Of a stretch of DNA of 64,000 bases, positions 1 through 8,257 are shown one piece after another; the stretch's first letter is position 1; the number at the start of each line of letters is the position of its first letter. This DNA comes from an uncultured Anaeromyxobacter sp. (GTDB lineage: Bacteria > Myxococcota > Myxococcia > Myxococcales > Anaeromyxobacteraceae). The position numbers and the translations under genes are program-made. The stretch is taken from positions 28,322 through 92,321 of the forward strand of contig CAIVAR010000173.1 of the NCBI GenBank assembly GCA_903904005.1. The letters are read 5' to 3'. The notes under the pieces are model-generated. The model searched no databases. It was not told the DNA's origin and saw only the letters and a program-made list of their open reading frames with translations.

Positions 1-1
1 C

Positions 2-175
2 TCCCACGCCGGCTTCCACGTCCTCACCGATCGCCGCATCGGATGGCCCTGGTACCCGCTGGCCTTCGGAAACCGGTCCCGGACGTTCGCCCACTACGTG
101 AAGAAGCGCATGCGGTCGCGGACGTCGTCCGACCGCCGGGCGCTGCAGGGCGGCGGGACGGACGCCGGCGGATAG
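2..175 (+). CDS. C-terminal end of an unrecognised protein (partial)
   Basis: An open frame enters from the left edge and stops with TAG at 173-175, giving 57 residues. The tail is aromatic and basic (RRIGWPWYPLAFGNRSRTF, then KKRMRSR) and ends in a Gly-rich stretch. No family is recognised and nothing in it suggests a membrane segment. The upstream part lies outside the window. The reading is supported by its continuity to the left edge and by the lack of a better frame, and remains tentative. Confidence 0.4.
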   Translation, partial: SHAGFHVLTDRRIGWPWYPLAFGNRSRTFAHYVKKRMRSRTSSDRRALQGGGTDAGG

Positions 176-191
176 CGCGCCGGGGCGGGGC

Positions 192-386
192 TCAGCGGCC
201 GCCGGCGGAGAGCCGGCTGGCGACGACGCCGGCCGCGAGGGCCAGGATGCTCACCACGCCCACGATGAGCCAGTCATCGCTCTTCATGGCGATCCAGCCG
301 GCCGTGAAGACGCAGAAGGCGCTCAGCCCCACGCCGGCCTTCGCAGCGAGGCGACGGAGCTTCTCCTTGCCGGCCGGGTCGGTCAC
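192..386 (-). CDS. Small two-helix membrane protein
   Basis: A 64-residue protein with a charged N-terminus (residues 1-15, Lys/Arg-rich), a hydrophobic helix at about 17-34 and a second at about 39-57, ending in a short polar tail. It has no signal peptide cleavage site or Cys motif. Its ATG overlaps the stop of the upstream membrane protein gene by four bases (ATGA), so the two are co-translated and probably work together at the inner membrane. No family is recognised. Confidence 0.6.
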   Translation of the reverse strand: MTDPAGKEKLRRLAAKAGVGLSAFCVFTAGWIAMKSDDWLIVGVVSILALAAGVVASRLSAGGR

Positions 387-1000
387 CGCGATGCCCCGCC
401 GGCGACGCCGTCCTCGTCCTTCATCTCGGCCACCAGCTGCTCGAGGGCCTCGCGGGTCGTCGCGTCGGCGGCGAGAACGGCCGGAGGCACCCGGGCGAGC
501 GCCTCCTCGGCGAAGTCACCGATGCCGGCCATGTTCTCCGGGACCCAGAGCCGGATGCCGCCGGGGCCGGCCAGGAAGAACCAGCGGGAGACGCCGTTGT
601 AGGCGAGCTTCTCCACCTGCCCCCACGGGATGATCTGCGTCCGGAACGGGTCGTCCCGTTCCACGGCACGGTCGGTCACCCGGACCTGCATCTTCCGCTC
701 GGCGAGCAGGAAGTAGGCGAAGACGAAGACGCCCAGGGCGACCGCAAGGGAGACGACGACCATCCCGGCCACCCCGATCCCCTCCTCCTTGCGAAGCGCC
801 GTCGCCGTGACGACCACCACGAGCAGCGTGGGGCCGATGGCCATGGCCGCGAGGATGGCGTTGCGGCCCCGGGGGGGGCGGAGGACCACGATTCCCCCGG
901 TGCGGACGCCCCGGAGGCGCGCGGGCGGGACCGGGCGGAGGAGCCAGCCGCCCCCGACGAGGAGGACGCCGAGGACCGCGAAGGCGATGATGAGCTGCAT
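383..1000 (-). CDS. Membrane protein with a PH-like cytoplasmic domain (function unknown)
   Basis: A 205-residue protein. Hydrophobic segments lie near residues 1-22, 45-68 and 75-98. A soluble part of about 100 residues follows, with the pattern RDDPFRTQIIPWGQVEKL, which resembles bacterial PH-like domains where a short strand is followed by I-P-W-x-x-V. The ATG at 1000 was chosen because a hydrophobic helix begins at once; an in-frame TTG 12 codons upstream lacks a better ribosome site. It overlaps the small membrane protein downstream by four bases. No enzymatic motif is visible, so a role in the membrane is all that can be said. Confidence 0.6.
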   Translation of the reverse strand: MQLIIAFAVLGVLLVGGGWLLRPVPPARLRGVRTGGIVVLRPPRGRNAILAAMAIGPTLLVVVVTATALRKEEGIGVAGMVVVSLAVALGVFVFAYFLLAERKMQVRVTDRAVERDDPFRTQIIPWGQVEKLAYNGVSRWFFLAGPGGIRLWVPENMAGIGDFAEEALARVPPAVLAADATTREALEQLVAEMKDEDGVAGGASR

Positions 1001-1138
1001 CGCGCGACTCTCGCCCGTGAAAGCGCCCCCGCGCAAGGGGAACCGGGACGAAAAGGAGCGGCGGGAGGCGGACGGTTCCCATCCCGGTGCCCCGAAGGGC
1101 TATCCTGCCCCGACTTCGAAGGGGGCGGGAGGCGTGGC
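1001..1138. promoter_or_regulatory. Divergent intergenic region, membrane protein / ECF sigma factor
   Basis: This 138-base region separates two divergent genes and should hold both promoters. On the plus strand a TATCCT hexamer at 1101-1106 is a possible -10 element, and GGGAGG at 1127-1132 sits six bases before the GTG of the sigma gene, which fixes that start. No clear -35 box was recognised. Confidence 0.35.
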
Positions 1139-1717
1139 GTGGACGAGGTGGACCTGCTGGAGCGGGAGATCCGGGAGCTGCTCGCCCAGGGAAAAGGCGA
1201 GGCGGCGGCCACCCGGGCCATCCAGGGGTACGGGCCCCAGGTGCTCCGCTACCTCCGCTCGGTGCTCGGTGACGAGGAGGATTCGCGCGATGCCTTCGCG
1301 CAGTTCGCCGAGAACCTCTGGCGCGGGTTGCCCGAGTTCCGGGGCACGGCGCCCTTCCGCATCTGGGCCTACCGGATCGCCTGGAACGTCGCCTGCGACC
1401 TGCGCAAGCAGCCCTGGCGGAACCGCAGGCTCCGCCTCGAGACGGGCGAGGCCTCGCGGATCGCCCAGACGATCGCCACCTCGTCGGAGGAGCGGATGGA
1501 GCGCCGGCGCCTCGAACTGCTCTCGCTCCGCGAGTCGCTCTCCCTCGACGACCGGGCCCTCGCGGCCCTCCGCATCGACCAGGGGCTCTCCTGGGGCGAG
1601 TGCGCCGAGGCGCTCTCCCGGGACGGAGGGGTCGTGAAGGCCAACACCCTCACCAAGCGCTTCGAGCGGATCAAGGAGCGGCTCGGTGCGCTGGCGCGGA
1701 AGCGGGGGCTCCTCTAA
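1139..1717 (+). CDS. ECF-type RNA polymerase sigma factor
   Basis: A 192-residue sigma-70 family protein of the extracytoplasmic-function class. The region-2 part is at about residues 30-90, with the typical run around FRIWAYRIAWNVACDLRK. The region-4 helix-turn-helix is at about 140-190, around LSLDDRALAALRIDQGLSW and the basic end ERIKERLGALARKRG. It should direct RNA polymerase to a small set of promoters. The GTG start has GGGAGG six bases upstream. A YCII protein, a haem c protein and a di-iron protein follow on the same strand. No recognisable anti-sigma gene lies beside it, so its regulator is unknown. Confidence 0.85.
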   Translation: MDEVDLLEREIRELLAQGKGEAAATRAIQGYGPQVLRYLRSVLGDEEDSRDAFAQFAENLWRGLPEFRGTAPFRIWAYRIAWNVACDLRKQPWRNRRLRLETGEASRIAQTIATSSEERMERRRLELLSLRESLSLDDRALAALRIDQGLSWGECAEALSRDGGVVKANTLTKRFERIKERLGALARKRGLL

Positions 1718-1744
1718 GGAAGGGGGACCCCGCCCGGAGGTCCC

Positions 1745-2188
1745 ATGCGCCGCGCCCGTCTCGCCGTCCTCGCCGCCGCCGTCCTCGCCGCGGTCACCGC
1801 CGCGCCCCCCTCCCTCGCCGCCGACCCGCCCTTCGAGATGGAGTCGGTGCAGCTCGTCCTGCTCCTGCGCGCGCCCACCTGGAAGAAGCTCCCCGCGGAG
1901 GAGGCCGAGGCCCTGCAGAAGCAGCACATGGCCCACCTGACCGCCATGGGGACGTCGGGCAAGATGGTCGGCGCCGGACCCTTCTCCGACCAGTCCGACC
2001 CGGCCTACCGGGGCGTCTGCATCTACCGGGTGGGCTCGGCCGCCGAGGCCCGCGGGCTGGCGGAGCAGGATCCCAGCGTGAAGGCCGGGCAGCTCCGCGT
2101 GGAGGCCATGACCTGGTGGTTCGGCAAGGGATCGGTGACCTTCCCGAAGGCCGTGGAGCAGGCGCCGGAGAAGAAGGCGGTGCCATGA
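1745..2188 (+). CDS. Exported YCII-related domain protein
   Basis: A 147-residue protein with a Sec signal peptide at residues 1-25 (ending near SLAAD). The mature part resembles the YCII/dabb-like alpha-beta barrel family: a strand (SVQLVLLLRAPTW), a helix of charged residues, a second strand carrying KMVGAGPFSD, then YRGVCIYRVGSAAEARGLAEQDPSVKAG. YCII proteins are usually cytoplasmic and their chemistry is poorly known; a secreted form is less common. Its stop overlaps the ATG of the haem c gene (ATGA), and the sigma factor lies 27 bases upstream, so all are probably one transcript. Confidence 0.75.
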   Translation: MRRARLAVLAAAVLAAVTAAPPSLAADPPFEMESVQLVLLLRAPTWKKLPAEEAEALQKQHMAHLTAMGTSGKMVGAGPFSDQSDPAYRGVCIYRVGSAAEARGLAEQDPSVKAGQLRVEAMTWWFGKGSVTFPKAVEQAPEKKAVP

Positions 2189-2613
2189 CGTCGCTGGCCC
2201 CCGTGGCGCTGATCGCCCTGCTCTCCGCCGCCGCGCCACCGGAGACGCCGCAGGCGCTCGCCCGCGGCGAGGACCGGATGCGCGACTTCTGCTTCGCCTG
2301 CCATGTCTTCGAGCCCGGGCCGGGGGTGACGAACCCGCTCCACCCGCGCATCACCCCGGAGAAGTGGGGCACCTACGACCAGGCCTACGCGAACATCGGC
2401 AACCTGAGCCGCATCCGGCCGCAGATGTCCCACGCCTTCCGCGGGAACGACGAGGACCGGCAGGCGCTGGCCCTCTTCCTCTCCAAGCTGGGGCGGGAGA
2501 ACGTGGTCCCATGGTGGCGGCGCGCCCTGCCCTACGCTGGCCTCGGCCTGGCGGTGGCGGTGGCCGGCGCGTGGTTCGTCGGCGCCTCGCGGCGCTCGAA
2601 GGGAAGGAGCTGA
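2185..2613 (+). CDS. Membrane-anchored single-haem c protein
   Basis: A 142-residue protein with an N-terminal export signal (residues 1-17), one haem-attachment motif CFACH at 36-40, a candidate axial Met in RIRPQMSH, and a C-terminal membrane helix (about 111-131) followed by a basic cytoplasmic tail. The haem domain should face the periplasm. It starts four bases inside the YCII gene, and the di-iron gene begins one base after its stop, so translation of the three is coupled. It is too short for a typical electron-transfer dehydrogenase cytochrome; a role in passing electrons to or sensing redox state for the neighbouring proteins is inference. Confidence 0.75.
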   Translation: MTSLAPVALIALLSAAAPPETPQALARGEDRMRDFCFACHVFEPGPGVTNPLHPRITPEKWGTYDQAYANIGNLSRIRPQMSHAFRGNDEDRQALALFLSKLGRENVVPWWRRALPYAGLGLAVAVAGAWFVGASRRSKGRS

Positions 2614-2614
2614 C

Positions 2615-3706
2615 ATGGACATCCCCAGGAATCCCCGCGTGCTCCGGTCGCTCCTCGGACCGGCCTGGCGCGGCCTCGTCCAGCACAAGGGGCGGAGCAC
2701 CGGCCGGTCGTCGATCCGGGTCGGCGTCGACGCCTCCTTCGACTGGGAGTACGACCGGAGCTTCCCCGAGCTGGCCCGGCTCTACGAGGTGGCGAAGGAG
2801 AGCCAGTGGAACGGCGCCACTGCCCTCGACTGGAGCCGCCCGGTCGAGACCCGCGACCCGGCCCGCCCGCTCCTGCCCGAGTCCTTCGTGCCCTTCGCGT
2901 CGCTGCGCGGGTGGAGGCAGGGCTCCCCGGAGCAGCGCGCCATGCTCACCCACGCGCTCACCTCCTGGCTGCTCTCCCAGTTCCTCCACGGCGAGCAGGG
3001 GGCGCTCTTCGCCGCGGCGCAGGTCACCGAGGCCGTCCCCTGGCTCGACGCCAAGCTCTACGGCTCGACCCAGGTGGTGGACGAGGGGCGGCACGTCGAG
3101 GTCTTCCACCGCTACCTGTCGACGAAGCTGGAGTGGCTCTACGACATCGACGACAACCTCCACGTGGTGATCGACGCGCTGATGAGCGACCGGCGCTGGG
3201 ACGTGAAGTTCCTGGGCATGCAGATCCTCATCGAGGGGCTGGCGCTCGGCGCCTTCGGGATGATCCGCCGCCTCACGACGGAGCCGGTCCTGCGCGACGT
3301 GCTGAAGAACGTCATCACCGACGAGGCCCGGCACGTCCACTTCGGGGTCGCCGCCCTCCAGCGGTACTACCGGGAGGGCATCGAGGAGCCGGCGCGCCGC
3401 GAGCGGGAGGACTGGGCCTTCGAGGTGGCGATGCTGCTCCGCAACCGGTTCCTGGCCCGGGAGCTCCACGGAGAGTTCTTCGGCCAGGAGGTGTCGCGCG
3501 CCGAGTGGGACCGCACCCTGCTCGCCTCGCCGATGATGGCCCTCTTCCGGGAGACCATGTTCCGGCGCATCGTGCCCAATCTGAAGGCGATCGGGCTGCT
3601 CTCCGACCGGATCCGCCCCCGCTACGAGAAGGAGGGGCTCCTGCGATACGAGAACGAGAAGTCGGCCCCCGAGCTCACGGCGGAAGATCTGCTGTCCGAC
3701 GGTTGA
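2615..3706 (+). CDS. Ferritin-like di-iron protein (putative oxygenase/oxidase)
   Basis: A 363-residue helical protein with the ligand set of carboxylate-bridged di-iron enzymes: E127 (HGEQGAL), E157 and H160 (DEGRH), E207 (ILIEGLA), E237 and H240 (DEARH). The spacing and the paired ExxH motifs fit the ferritin-like/ribonucleotide-reductase-R2-like superfamily, which includes AurF-type N-oxygenases and fatty-acid-modifying enzymes. The substrate cannot be read from the sequence. It is translationally tied to the haem c gene just upstream. Its 3' end overlaps the converging membrane-protein gene by 32 bases. Confidence 0.75.
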   Translation: MDIPRNPRVLRSLLGPAWRGLVQHKGRSTGRSSIRVGVDASFDWEYDRSFPELARLYEVAKESQWNGATALDWSRPVETRDPARPLLPESFVPFASLRGWRQGSPEQRAMLTHALTSWLLSQFLHGEQGALFAAAQVTEAVPWLDAKLYGSTQVVDEGRHVEVFHRYLSTKLEWLYDIDDNLHVVIDALMSDRRWDVKFLGMQILIEGLALGAFGMIRRLTTEPVLRDVLKNVITDEARHVHFGVAALQRYYREGIEEPARREREDWAFEVAMLLRNRFLARELHGEFFGQEVSRAEWDRTLLASPMMALFRETMFRRIVPNLKAIGLLSDRIRPRYEKEGLLRYENEKSAPELTAEDLLSDG

Positions 3707-4580
3707 GGCGCGCCTCCTGGTCGACGCGGGCGATGCGCGTGAGCCCGGCCAGGCGCACGGCCCGCCCGTAGCCCACCGCCATCGCGGCGACCTGGGCGAG
3801 GAGCACGCCGGCGAAGACCGCCCAGCGCGGCCCGGCCGGGAGCCGCTCCCGGATCGCCATCACCGTGAGCCCCAGAACCGGGCCGGCGAGCACGCCGGCG
3901 AGGCCGACGGCCAGGGAGGAGACCGGCCGACGCAGGACGAGCCACGTCCCGGAGAACCAGGCGAGGAGCGCGCTGCGCCGGTCGGAGCGAGCTGCCATGC
4001 GCGCCCGCCCGGCGTCGAGCGTGAGGTGGGCCACGAAGAAGAGCGCGCCGATGGCGACGAACGACCAGCGCGTGCGGGAGGCGGCCGCGCCCTCGGTGAC
4101 CATCCGTTCCACCGCCTTCCCGGTGGACTTCGAGACGAGCCCCACCCCGACCCCGGCGAGCCCCAGCGGGATCATCCCCACCACCGCCATCCGGACCATC
4201 CGGGCGTACCAGCGCCCCGCGCCGGTGAGGAGCGGCCGGAAGCGGAGCGGGTGGTCCGAGCCGGCCTCGGCGAGCATGGCGCCGGCGAGGGCCGGGGCGA
4301 GGAGGAAGGCGACCAGGAACGCGCTCAGGAACCAGGCTGGGGTGGCCTGCCCCTGCGGGCTGTCCCCCATGGCCCGGGCCAGGTCCGGGAGCCAGGACCC
4401 CTCGAGGCCGCTTGCCAGCAACTCGGCCCGGGGCGCGTGGGCGAGCAACCCGGAGAGGAGCCGCCAGACCGGGACGGTGGCGAGCGCGGCGGGGATCGCC
4501 GAGAAGAGGGCGCAGAGCAGGAGCAGGCGCCAGCGGGTGGCGCGGCGGAAGCCCGTGCGGATCGGCTCTCCGAAGGTCAC
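3675..4580 (-). CDS. Integral membrane protein of unknown function
   Basis: A 301-residue protein with about six hydrophobic segments, starting GEPIRTGFRRATRWR before the first helix. A long periplasmic or cytoplasmic loop follows helix one (about residues 35-70). The GTG start at 4580 overlaps the stop of the M1 peptidase gene (ATGTGA), so it is the second gene of a two-gene unit and probably shares its location in the envelope. Its C-terminal codons overlap the converging di-iron gene. No family name can be given with confidence. Confidence 0.65.
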   Translation of the reverse strand: MTFGEPIRTGFRRATRWRLLLLCALFSAIPAALATVPVWRLLSGLLAHAPRAELLASGLEGSWLPDLARAMGDSPQGQATPAWFLSAFLVAFLLAPALAGAMLAEAGSDHPLRFRPLLTGAGRWYARMVRMAVVGMIPLGLAGVGVGLVSKSTGKAVERMVTEGAAASRTRWSFVAIGALFFVAHLTLDAGRARMAARSDRRSALLAWFSGTWLVLRRPVSSLAVGLAGVLAGPVLGLTVMAIRERLPAGPRWAVFAGVLLAQVAAMAVGYGRAVRLAGLTRIARVDQEARLNRRTADLPP

Positions 4581-6733
4581 ATGGCCTCCAGCAGGGCGAG
4601 GAGGAACTGGAACCAGCCGCCCAGGGAGAGGGCCATCCGCGCGGGCGGCCCGTTCTTCGCCTCCCGCGTGCGTCCGTCGTCGAGCTTGTTCAGGTCGAGG
4701 AAGACGTTTCGCTCCCCGTCGATCTGGGCCGAGCGGACCTTCACCGGACGGACGAACTCCCAGTGGCCCCAGCCCTCCTCGGTGGGCCAGTCGAGCTTCT
4801 CCACGCTCCCGTCCTCGAAGGTGACCACCACGACCTGGGGGACGCCCACGCCGTAGCGTCGGGCAGAGACCACGTTGCGCCAGGGGAACGGCCCCGGCTT
4901 GCCGTCGGCCGGCTCGCCGTGCGCCTTCTTCCAGGCCTCGCGGGCCTCGGAGATCGCCTTCTGCCGCGACTTCTCGGTGACCTCCTGCCGCTTGCCTTCC
5001 ACCTCGAACAGGCCGAGCGCGGGGAGCTCCTCGGTGGCCTTCACGGTCACGATCCGGTCGTCGACGGGGCCGTTCGCGAAGACCTGCTCCGCGAACCAGC
5101 GGTCGATGAAGGCCCGATCGGCGCCGGCGTCGACGAAGGCCTCGCGCAGGTCGGCGGTGCTCGGGTGCCGGAAGTGCCAGCGCTCGTAGTAGAGCTTCAT
5201 CGCCTTCTCGAAGAGCGGCGTGCCGATGGCCTGCTCGAGGTCGTGGAAGACGAGCGCGGTCCGGGCGTAGACGAGGTTGTAGCTCCCGCTCGACCAGCGC
5301 TTCCACGAGTTGCCGGCGATGGGATCGGCCTGGTGACGGGCGGTGCCGGTCGCGCGTTCCATGTCCCAGAGCCCCAGGGGCGGGGCCCGGATGCCCAGGA
5401 AGCGCGCCAGTCCAGGCAGGCGCAGCCGGAACCCCTCCGCCTCCATCATGCGCGCGTCCCAGAGCTCGTTCATCCCCTCGTCGAGGAAGGGCTCCTCGAA
5501 CTCGTTGGAGGCCAGCAGCCCCATGAAGTAACCGTGCCCGAACTCGTGGACGGTGATGTAGCGGGTCAGCCCCTCGGTGTTCATGGGGAACTGGTTCGAG
5601 GCGATGGTGGTGAAGAAGGTCTCGTACTCCATGCCCCCCGCCTCGAGGGCGTTGAAGGGCGGGAGGAGCACGACGAGGTGCGGGTACGGGTAGGGGCCGA
5701 GGGTGCGGGAGAAGTAGGAGAGCGCGTCGGTGGTCGCCTTCAGGGCCTCGCGGGCCGAGGGCTCGAACTCGGGCGGGTACCACACCTCCACCTTCACCTC
5801 CGGGCTCCCCGGACCGGTCCAGGTGGCGGTGAGCGGCGGGGCGAAACCGTTCCAGGCGGTGAAGACGACGTCGTGGACGTCCTCGGCCCGGAACTTCCAG
5901 GCGACGCCACCGTCGGTCTTCCGCGGGGCACCCACCGGCACGCCGCTTCCCGCCACCCGGTAGCCCTCCGGGACCACCACCTCGAGGTCGTAGGCGCCGA
6001 AGTCGGCGTAGAACTCGCTGTGAAGGTGGAGCTCGTGGACGTTCCAGCGCGGCCGGGTCGCGCCCCGCTCGCCGGGGAGCTCGAGCACGCCGATCTTCGG
6101 GTACCACTGCCCCACCAGGTGGAAGGTGTCGAACCATCCGGTGCGGGCCACCACCCGCGGGAGCTGATCCGTGAAGTCGATCTGGAGCGTCGTCGTGCCG
6201 CCGGGCGGGACCGGCTCGGGGAGGTCCACCCGGACCACGGTGTGATCGGTCTCCGGGCCGCCGTCGGGATGGACGAAGGTCCACGGGGCGGGGCGGCCGC
6301 CCTGCTCGACCCGCTCGAGCCCGATGAAGCCCCACTCCCCCTCCTCGGTGTCGACGTCGGTGCGGAAGCCGCCGTAACGGCGCTGCTCCTGCATGAAGGT
6401 CGACCCCTCCGACTCGAAGGCGTTCAGGTAGAGGTGGAGGTAGACGCTGCGGATCGGGACGGCGCTGCGGTTCCTCCAGGTGAGCTTCTCGGTGCCGGTG
6501 AGGCGGTGCGTCACCGGGTCGAGCACGGCCCGGATGTCGTAGTCGGCGACACGGTCGGAGAGGGTCGGCTCCTTTCCGGTACGTGGGCCGCCCCAGGCGC
6601 CGGGGGCGCTCGGAACCCGGACGGCGCCGGCGTCTGCGCCGGCCACCTCGACGTCGGGAGGGGGAGAAACTTTTTCTCCCGCGGGGACGGCTGCGAGGAG
6701 CAGGAGCGAGATCGCCAGGGGGGCCGTCTGCAT
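4577..6733 (-). CDS. Secreted M1-family zinc metallopeptidase
   Basis: A 718-residue protein with a short signal peptide (residues 1-18). It carries the gluzincin motif HEFGH at 396-400 and the third zinc ligand E419 in FLDEG, exactly the HExxH-18-E spacing of aminopeptidase N/M1 enzymes. Upstream, GGMEYE replaces the usual GAMEN exopeptidase motif, a substitution seen in many bacterial periplasmic M1 proteins. The N-terminal third is beta-rich, as in the family. The ATG at 6733 is chosen because the signal peptide begins there. It probably trims peptides in the periplasm or outside the cell. Confidence 0.9.
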   Translation of the reverse strand: MQTAPLAISLLLLAAVPAGEKVSPPPDVEVAGADAGAVRVPSAPGAWGGPRTGKEPTLSDRVADYDIRAVLDPVTHRLTGTEKLTWRNRSAVPIRSVYLHLYLNAFESEGSTFMQEQRRYGGFRTDVDTEEGEWGFIGLERVEQGGRPAPWTFVHPDGGPETDHTVVRVDLPEPVPPGGTTTLQIDFTDQLPRVVARTGWFDTFHLVGQWYPKIGVLELPGERGATRPRWNVHELHLHSEFYADFGAYDLEVVVPEGYRVAGSGVPVGAPRKTDGGVAWKFRAEDVHDVVFTAWNGFAPPLTATWTGPGSPEVKVEVWYPPEFEPSAREALKATTDALSYFSRTLGPYPYPHLVVLLPPFNALEAGGMEYETFFTTIASNQFPMNTEGLTRYITVHEFGHGYFMGLLASNEFEEPFLDEGMNELWDARMMEAEGFRLRLPGLARFLGIRAPPLGLWDMERATGTARHQADPIAGNSWKRWSSGSYNLVYARTALVFHDLEQAIGTPLFEKAMKLYYERWHFRHPSTADLREAFVDAGADRAFIDRWFAEQVFANGPVDDRIVTVKATEELPALGLFEVEGKRQEVTEKSRQKAISEAREAWKKAHGEPADGKPGPFPWRNVVSARRYGVGVPQVVVVTFEDGSVEKLDWPTEEGWGHWEFVRPVKVRSAQIDGERNVFLDLNKLDDGRTREAKNGPPARMALSLGGWFQFLLALLEAM

Positions 6734-6793
6734 GCTCCCCCAATACCCCGATGTGGCCTTTCCTTGCCAGCCCCGGGGCCCTAAGTCCCGGTC
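6734..6793. promoter_or_regulatory. Short divergent promoter region, M1 peptidase / pirin
   Basis: Only 60 bases separate the two divergent start codons, so the two promoters must overlap or lie back to back. GGGGGAG sits one base before the peptidase ATG on the minus strand. No confident -35/-10 pair was recognised. Confidence 0.3.
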
Positions 6794-7513
6794 ATGCTCA
6801 CCCTCCGACGCGCCGAGGACCGGGGCCACGCCGACCACGGCTGGCTCGACACCCGCCACACCTTCTCGTTCGCCGACTACCGGGACGAGCGCTTCATGGG
6901 CTTCTCCGACCTCCGGGTGGTGAACGAGGACCGGGTGAAGGCGGGACAGGGCTTCGGCACCCACGGCCACAGGGACATGGAGATCCTGTCCTACGTGCTC
7001 GAGGGGGAGCTCGCCCACCGCGACTCGATGGGCAACGGCTCCACCATCCGCCCGGGCGACGTGCAGCGCATGAGCGCCGGCACCGGAGTGACCCACAGCG
7101 AGCGGAACCCCTCCCCCACGGCGCCGGTCCACTTCCTCCAGATCTGGATCCTCCCCGCCGATACCGGGATCCGCCCGGGATACGAGCAGCGCGCCTTCCC
7201 GTTCGAGGAACGGCGGGGGCAGCTGCGCCTGCTGGCCTCCCCCTTCGGGCGGGACGGCTCGCTCACCATCCACCAGGACGCATCGATGTTCGGGGCGATC
7301 CTGTCGCCAGGGCAGCGGGTCCGCCACGCCATCCCGGCAGGGCGCGTCGCCTGGGTCCAGGTGGCGCGCGGCGAGGTCACGGTGAACGGGCAGCGGCTGC
7401 GGGCCGGCGACGGTCTCGCCGCGGTGGACGAGGCCGGGATCGACGTCTCCGGGGCGGGGTCCGGCGACGCCGACGTGCTGGTCTTCGACCTGGCCGCCCG
7501 GACGCGCGGGTAG
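6794..7513 (+). CDS. Pirin-family bicupin protein
   Basis: A 239-residue bicupin. The N-terminal cupin holds the expected metal ligands H57, H59, H101 and E103 in THGHRDMEILSYVLEG and THSE, as in YhhW-type quercetin dioxygenases and human pirin. The C-terminal cupin (about residues 130-235) lacks a clear ligand set, which is usual in the family. Bacterial pirins act as quercetinases or as redox-responsive regulators of metabolism; the sequence does not decide between these. It stands alone between divergent and convergent neighbours. Confidence 0.9.
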   Translation: MLTLRRAEDRGHADHGWLDTRHTFSFADYRDERFMGFSDLRVVNEDRVKAGQGFGTHGHRDMEILSYVLEGELAHRDSMGNGSTIRPGDVQRMSAGTGVTHSERNPSPTAPVHFLQIWILPADTGIRPGYEQRAFPFEERRGQLRLLASPFGRDGSLTIHQDASMFGAILSPGQRVRHAIPAGRVAWVQVARGEVTVNGQRLRAGDGLAAVDEAGIDVSGAGSGDADVLVFDLAARTRG

Positions 7514-7519
7514 CGCCGG

Positions 7520-7924
7520 TCAGCGCTGCGGCGGCCCCCCGGCCGGCGCGCAGGCCAGCTGCTGGCCGCCCCCCGGCCCGCTCCGGCACGTCCCCGACAT
7601 CGACTGCCCCTGGATGGAGACCGTGCAGCTGGATCCCTCGGCGAGCGACTGGCAGGCCTGGAAGGCCTCCGGGGGCGGCCCGCGGTGCGGGGGCGCGCAG
7701 GCGAAGGACTGCCCGTCGGGGGAGGTGCGGCAGGTGCCGGACATCGAGCGATCCCCCATCGTGAACTTGCAGGTGGCGCCGTCGGCCGCGCCCTGGCAGG
7801 CCCGCACCGCCTCGGCGGGCGGCGTCGGCGGCGGTCCGCGCCCCTCCTGCGCCCGTGCTGCGCCACCACCGACGAGCAGCAGGGCCGCGGCCAGGATCCC
7901 CTTCGCCATTCCGTTGCTTCGCAT
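7520..7924 (-). CDS. Secreted Cys-rich protein with two tandem repeats
   Basis: A 134-residue protein with a signal peptide (about residues 1-26, ending ARAQ). The mature part is two copies of one unit, each with A-C-Q, a central Cys, MSGTCR and ending ACAP, giving four Cys per unit. The even Cys count suggests disulphides in the periplasm or outside. The ATG at 7924 has GGAGAG six bases upstream. The frame stays open 81 codons further upstream through a transposase remnant, so a fused 215-residue product is possible. Function unknown; similar repeat proteins are found as lone secreted proteins in Myxococcota (general impression, not checked). Confidence 0.65.
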   Translation of the reverse strand: MRSNGMAKGILAAALLLVGGGAARAQEGRGPPPTPPAEAVRACQGAADGATCKFTMGDRSMSGTCRTSPDGQSFACAPPHRGPPPEAFQACQSLAEGSSCTVSIQGQSMSGTCRSGPGGGQQLACAPAGGPPQR

Positions 7925-8167
7925 GTCGTTCTCTCCGTTGGGCCGGGGGCGGGTACCTCGCCAGGGCTGCCTCAGGTCCTCGCCGAGGGTGCGCAGGACG
8001 GCGTCGAGCACCCCCTCCCGCGTCCATTTCTGGAACCGGCGGTGACGGGTCTGCGGGGGTGGGTCGCGCCAGGGGCGCCCCCCGCGTGCCCCGCTCCCTT
8101 CCCTCTCGGTGGCCGGGATGAGGCGGCGGATGGTCTCCCACTGCGGGTTGGTCAGGTCGTTGGCCAT
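7925..8167 (-). pseudogene. Remnant of an IS5-type transposase N-terminus
   Basis: Reading from ATG 8167, the first residues (NDLTNPQWETIRRLIP, then GRPWRD) match the N-terminal DUF4096-like domain of IS5-family transposases (LTxxQWxxLxPLLP ... GRPxxD). The text then jumps to QTRHRRFQKWTREGVLDAVL, which in intact transposases lies about 25-30 residues further on after a GxPWRxLP stretch. So a piece has been deleted, and everything downstream, including the DDE catalytic domain, is missing. It continues in frame into the secreted Cys-rich protein. Family assignment is from memory of the conserved words. Confidence 0.7.
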
Positions 8168-8257
8168 GCACCCAGGAGACCCCCGACGCCCCTCCTTCGT
8201 TAGGGATCGGGGCTGGGCTATAAGTGTGCGCCAGCAGACCACATCTCGAGGAAATCC
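8168..8257 (+). promoter_or_regulatory. Leader of the RND efflux operon
   Basis: This 90-base leader carries TATAAG at 8219-8224, a candidate -10 element about 34 bases before the ATG, and GAGGAA just upstream of it as ribosome site. The transposase remnant ends directly upstream, so an insertion may have shaped this promoter. No TetR- or MarR-type regulator gene lies beside it. Confidence 0.35.
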
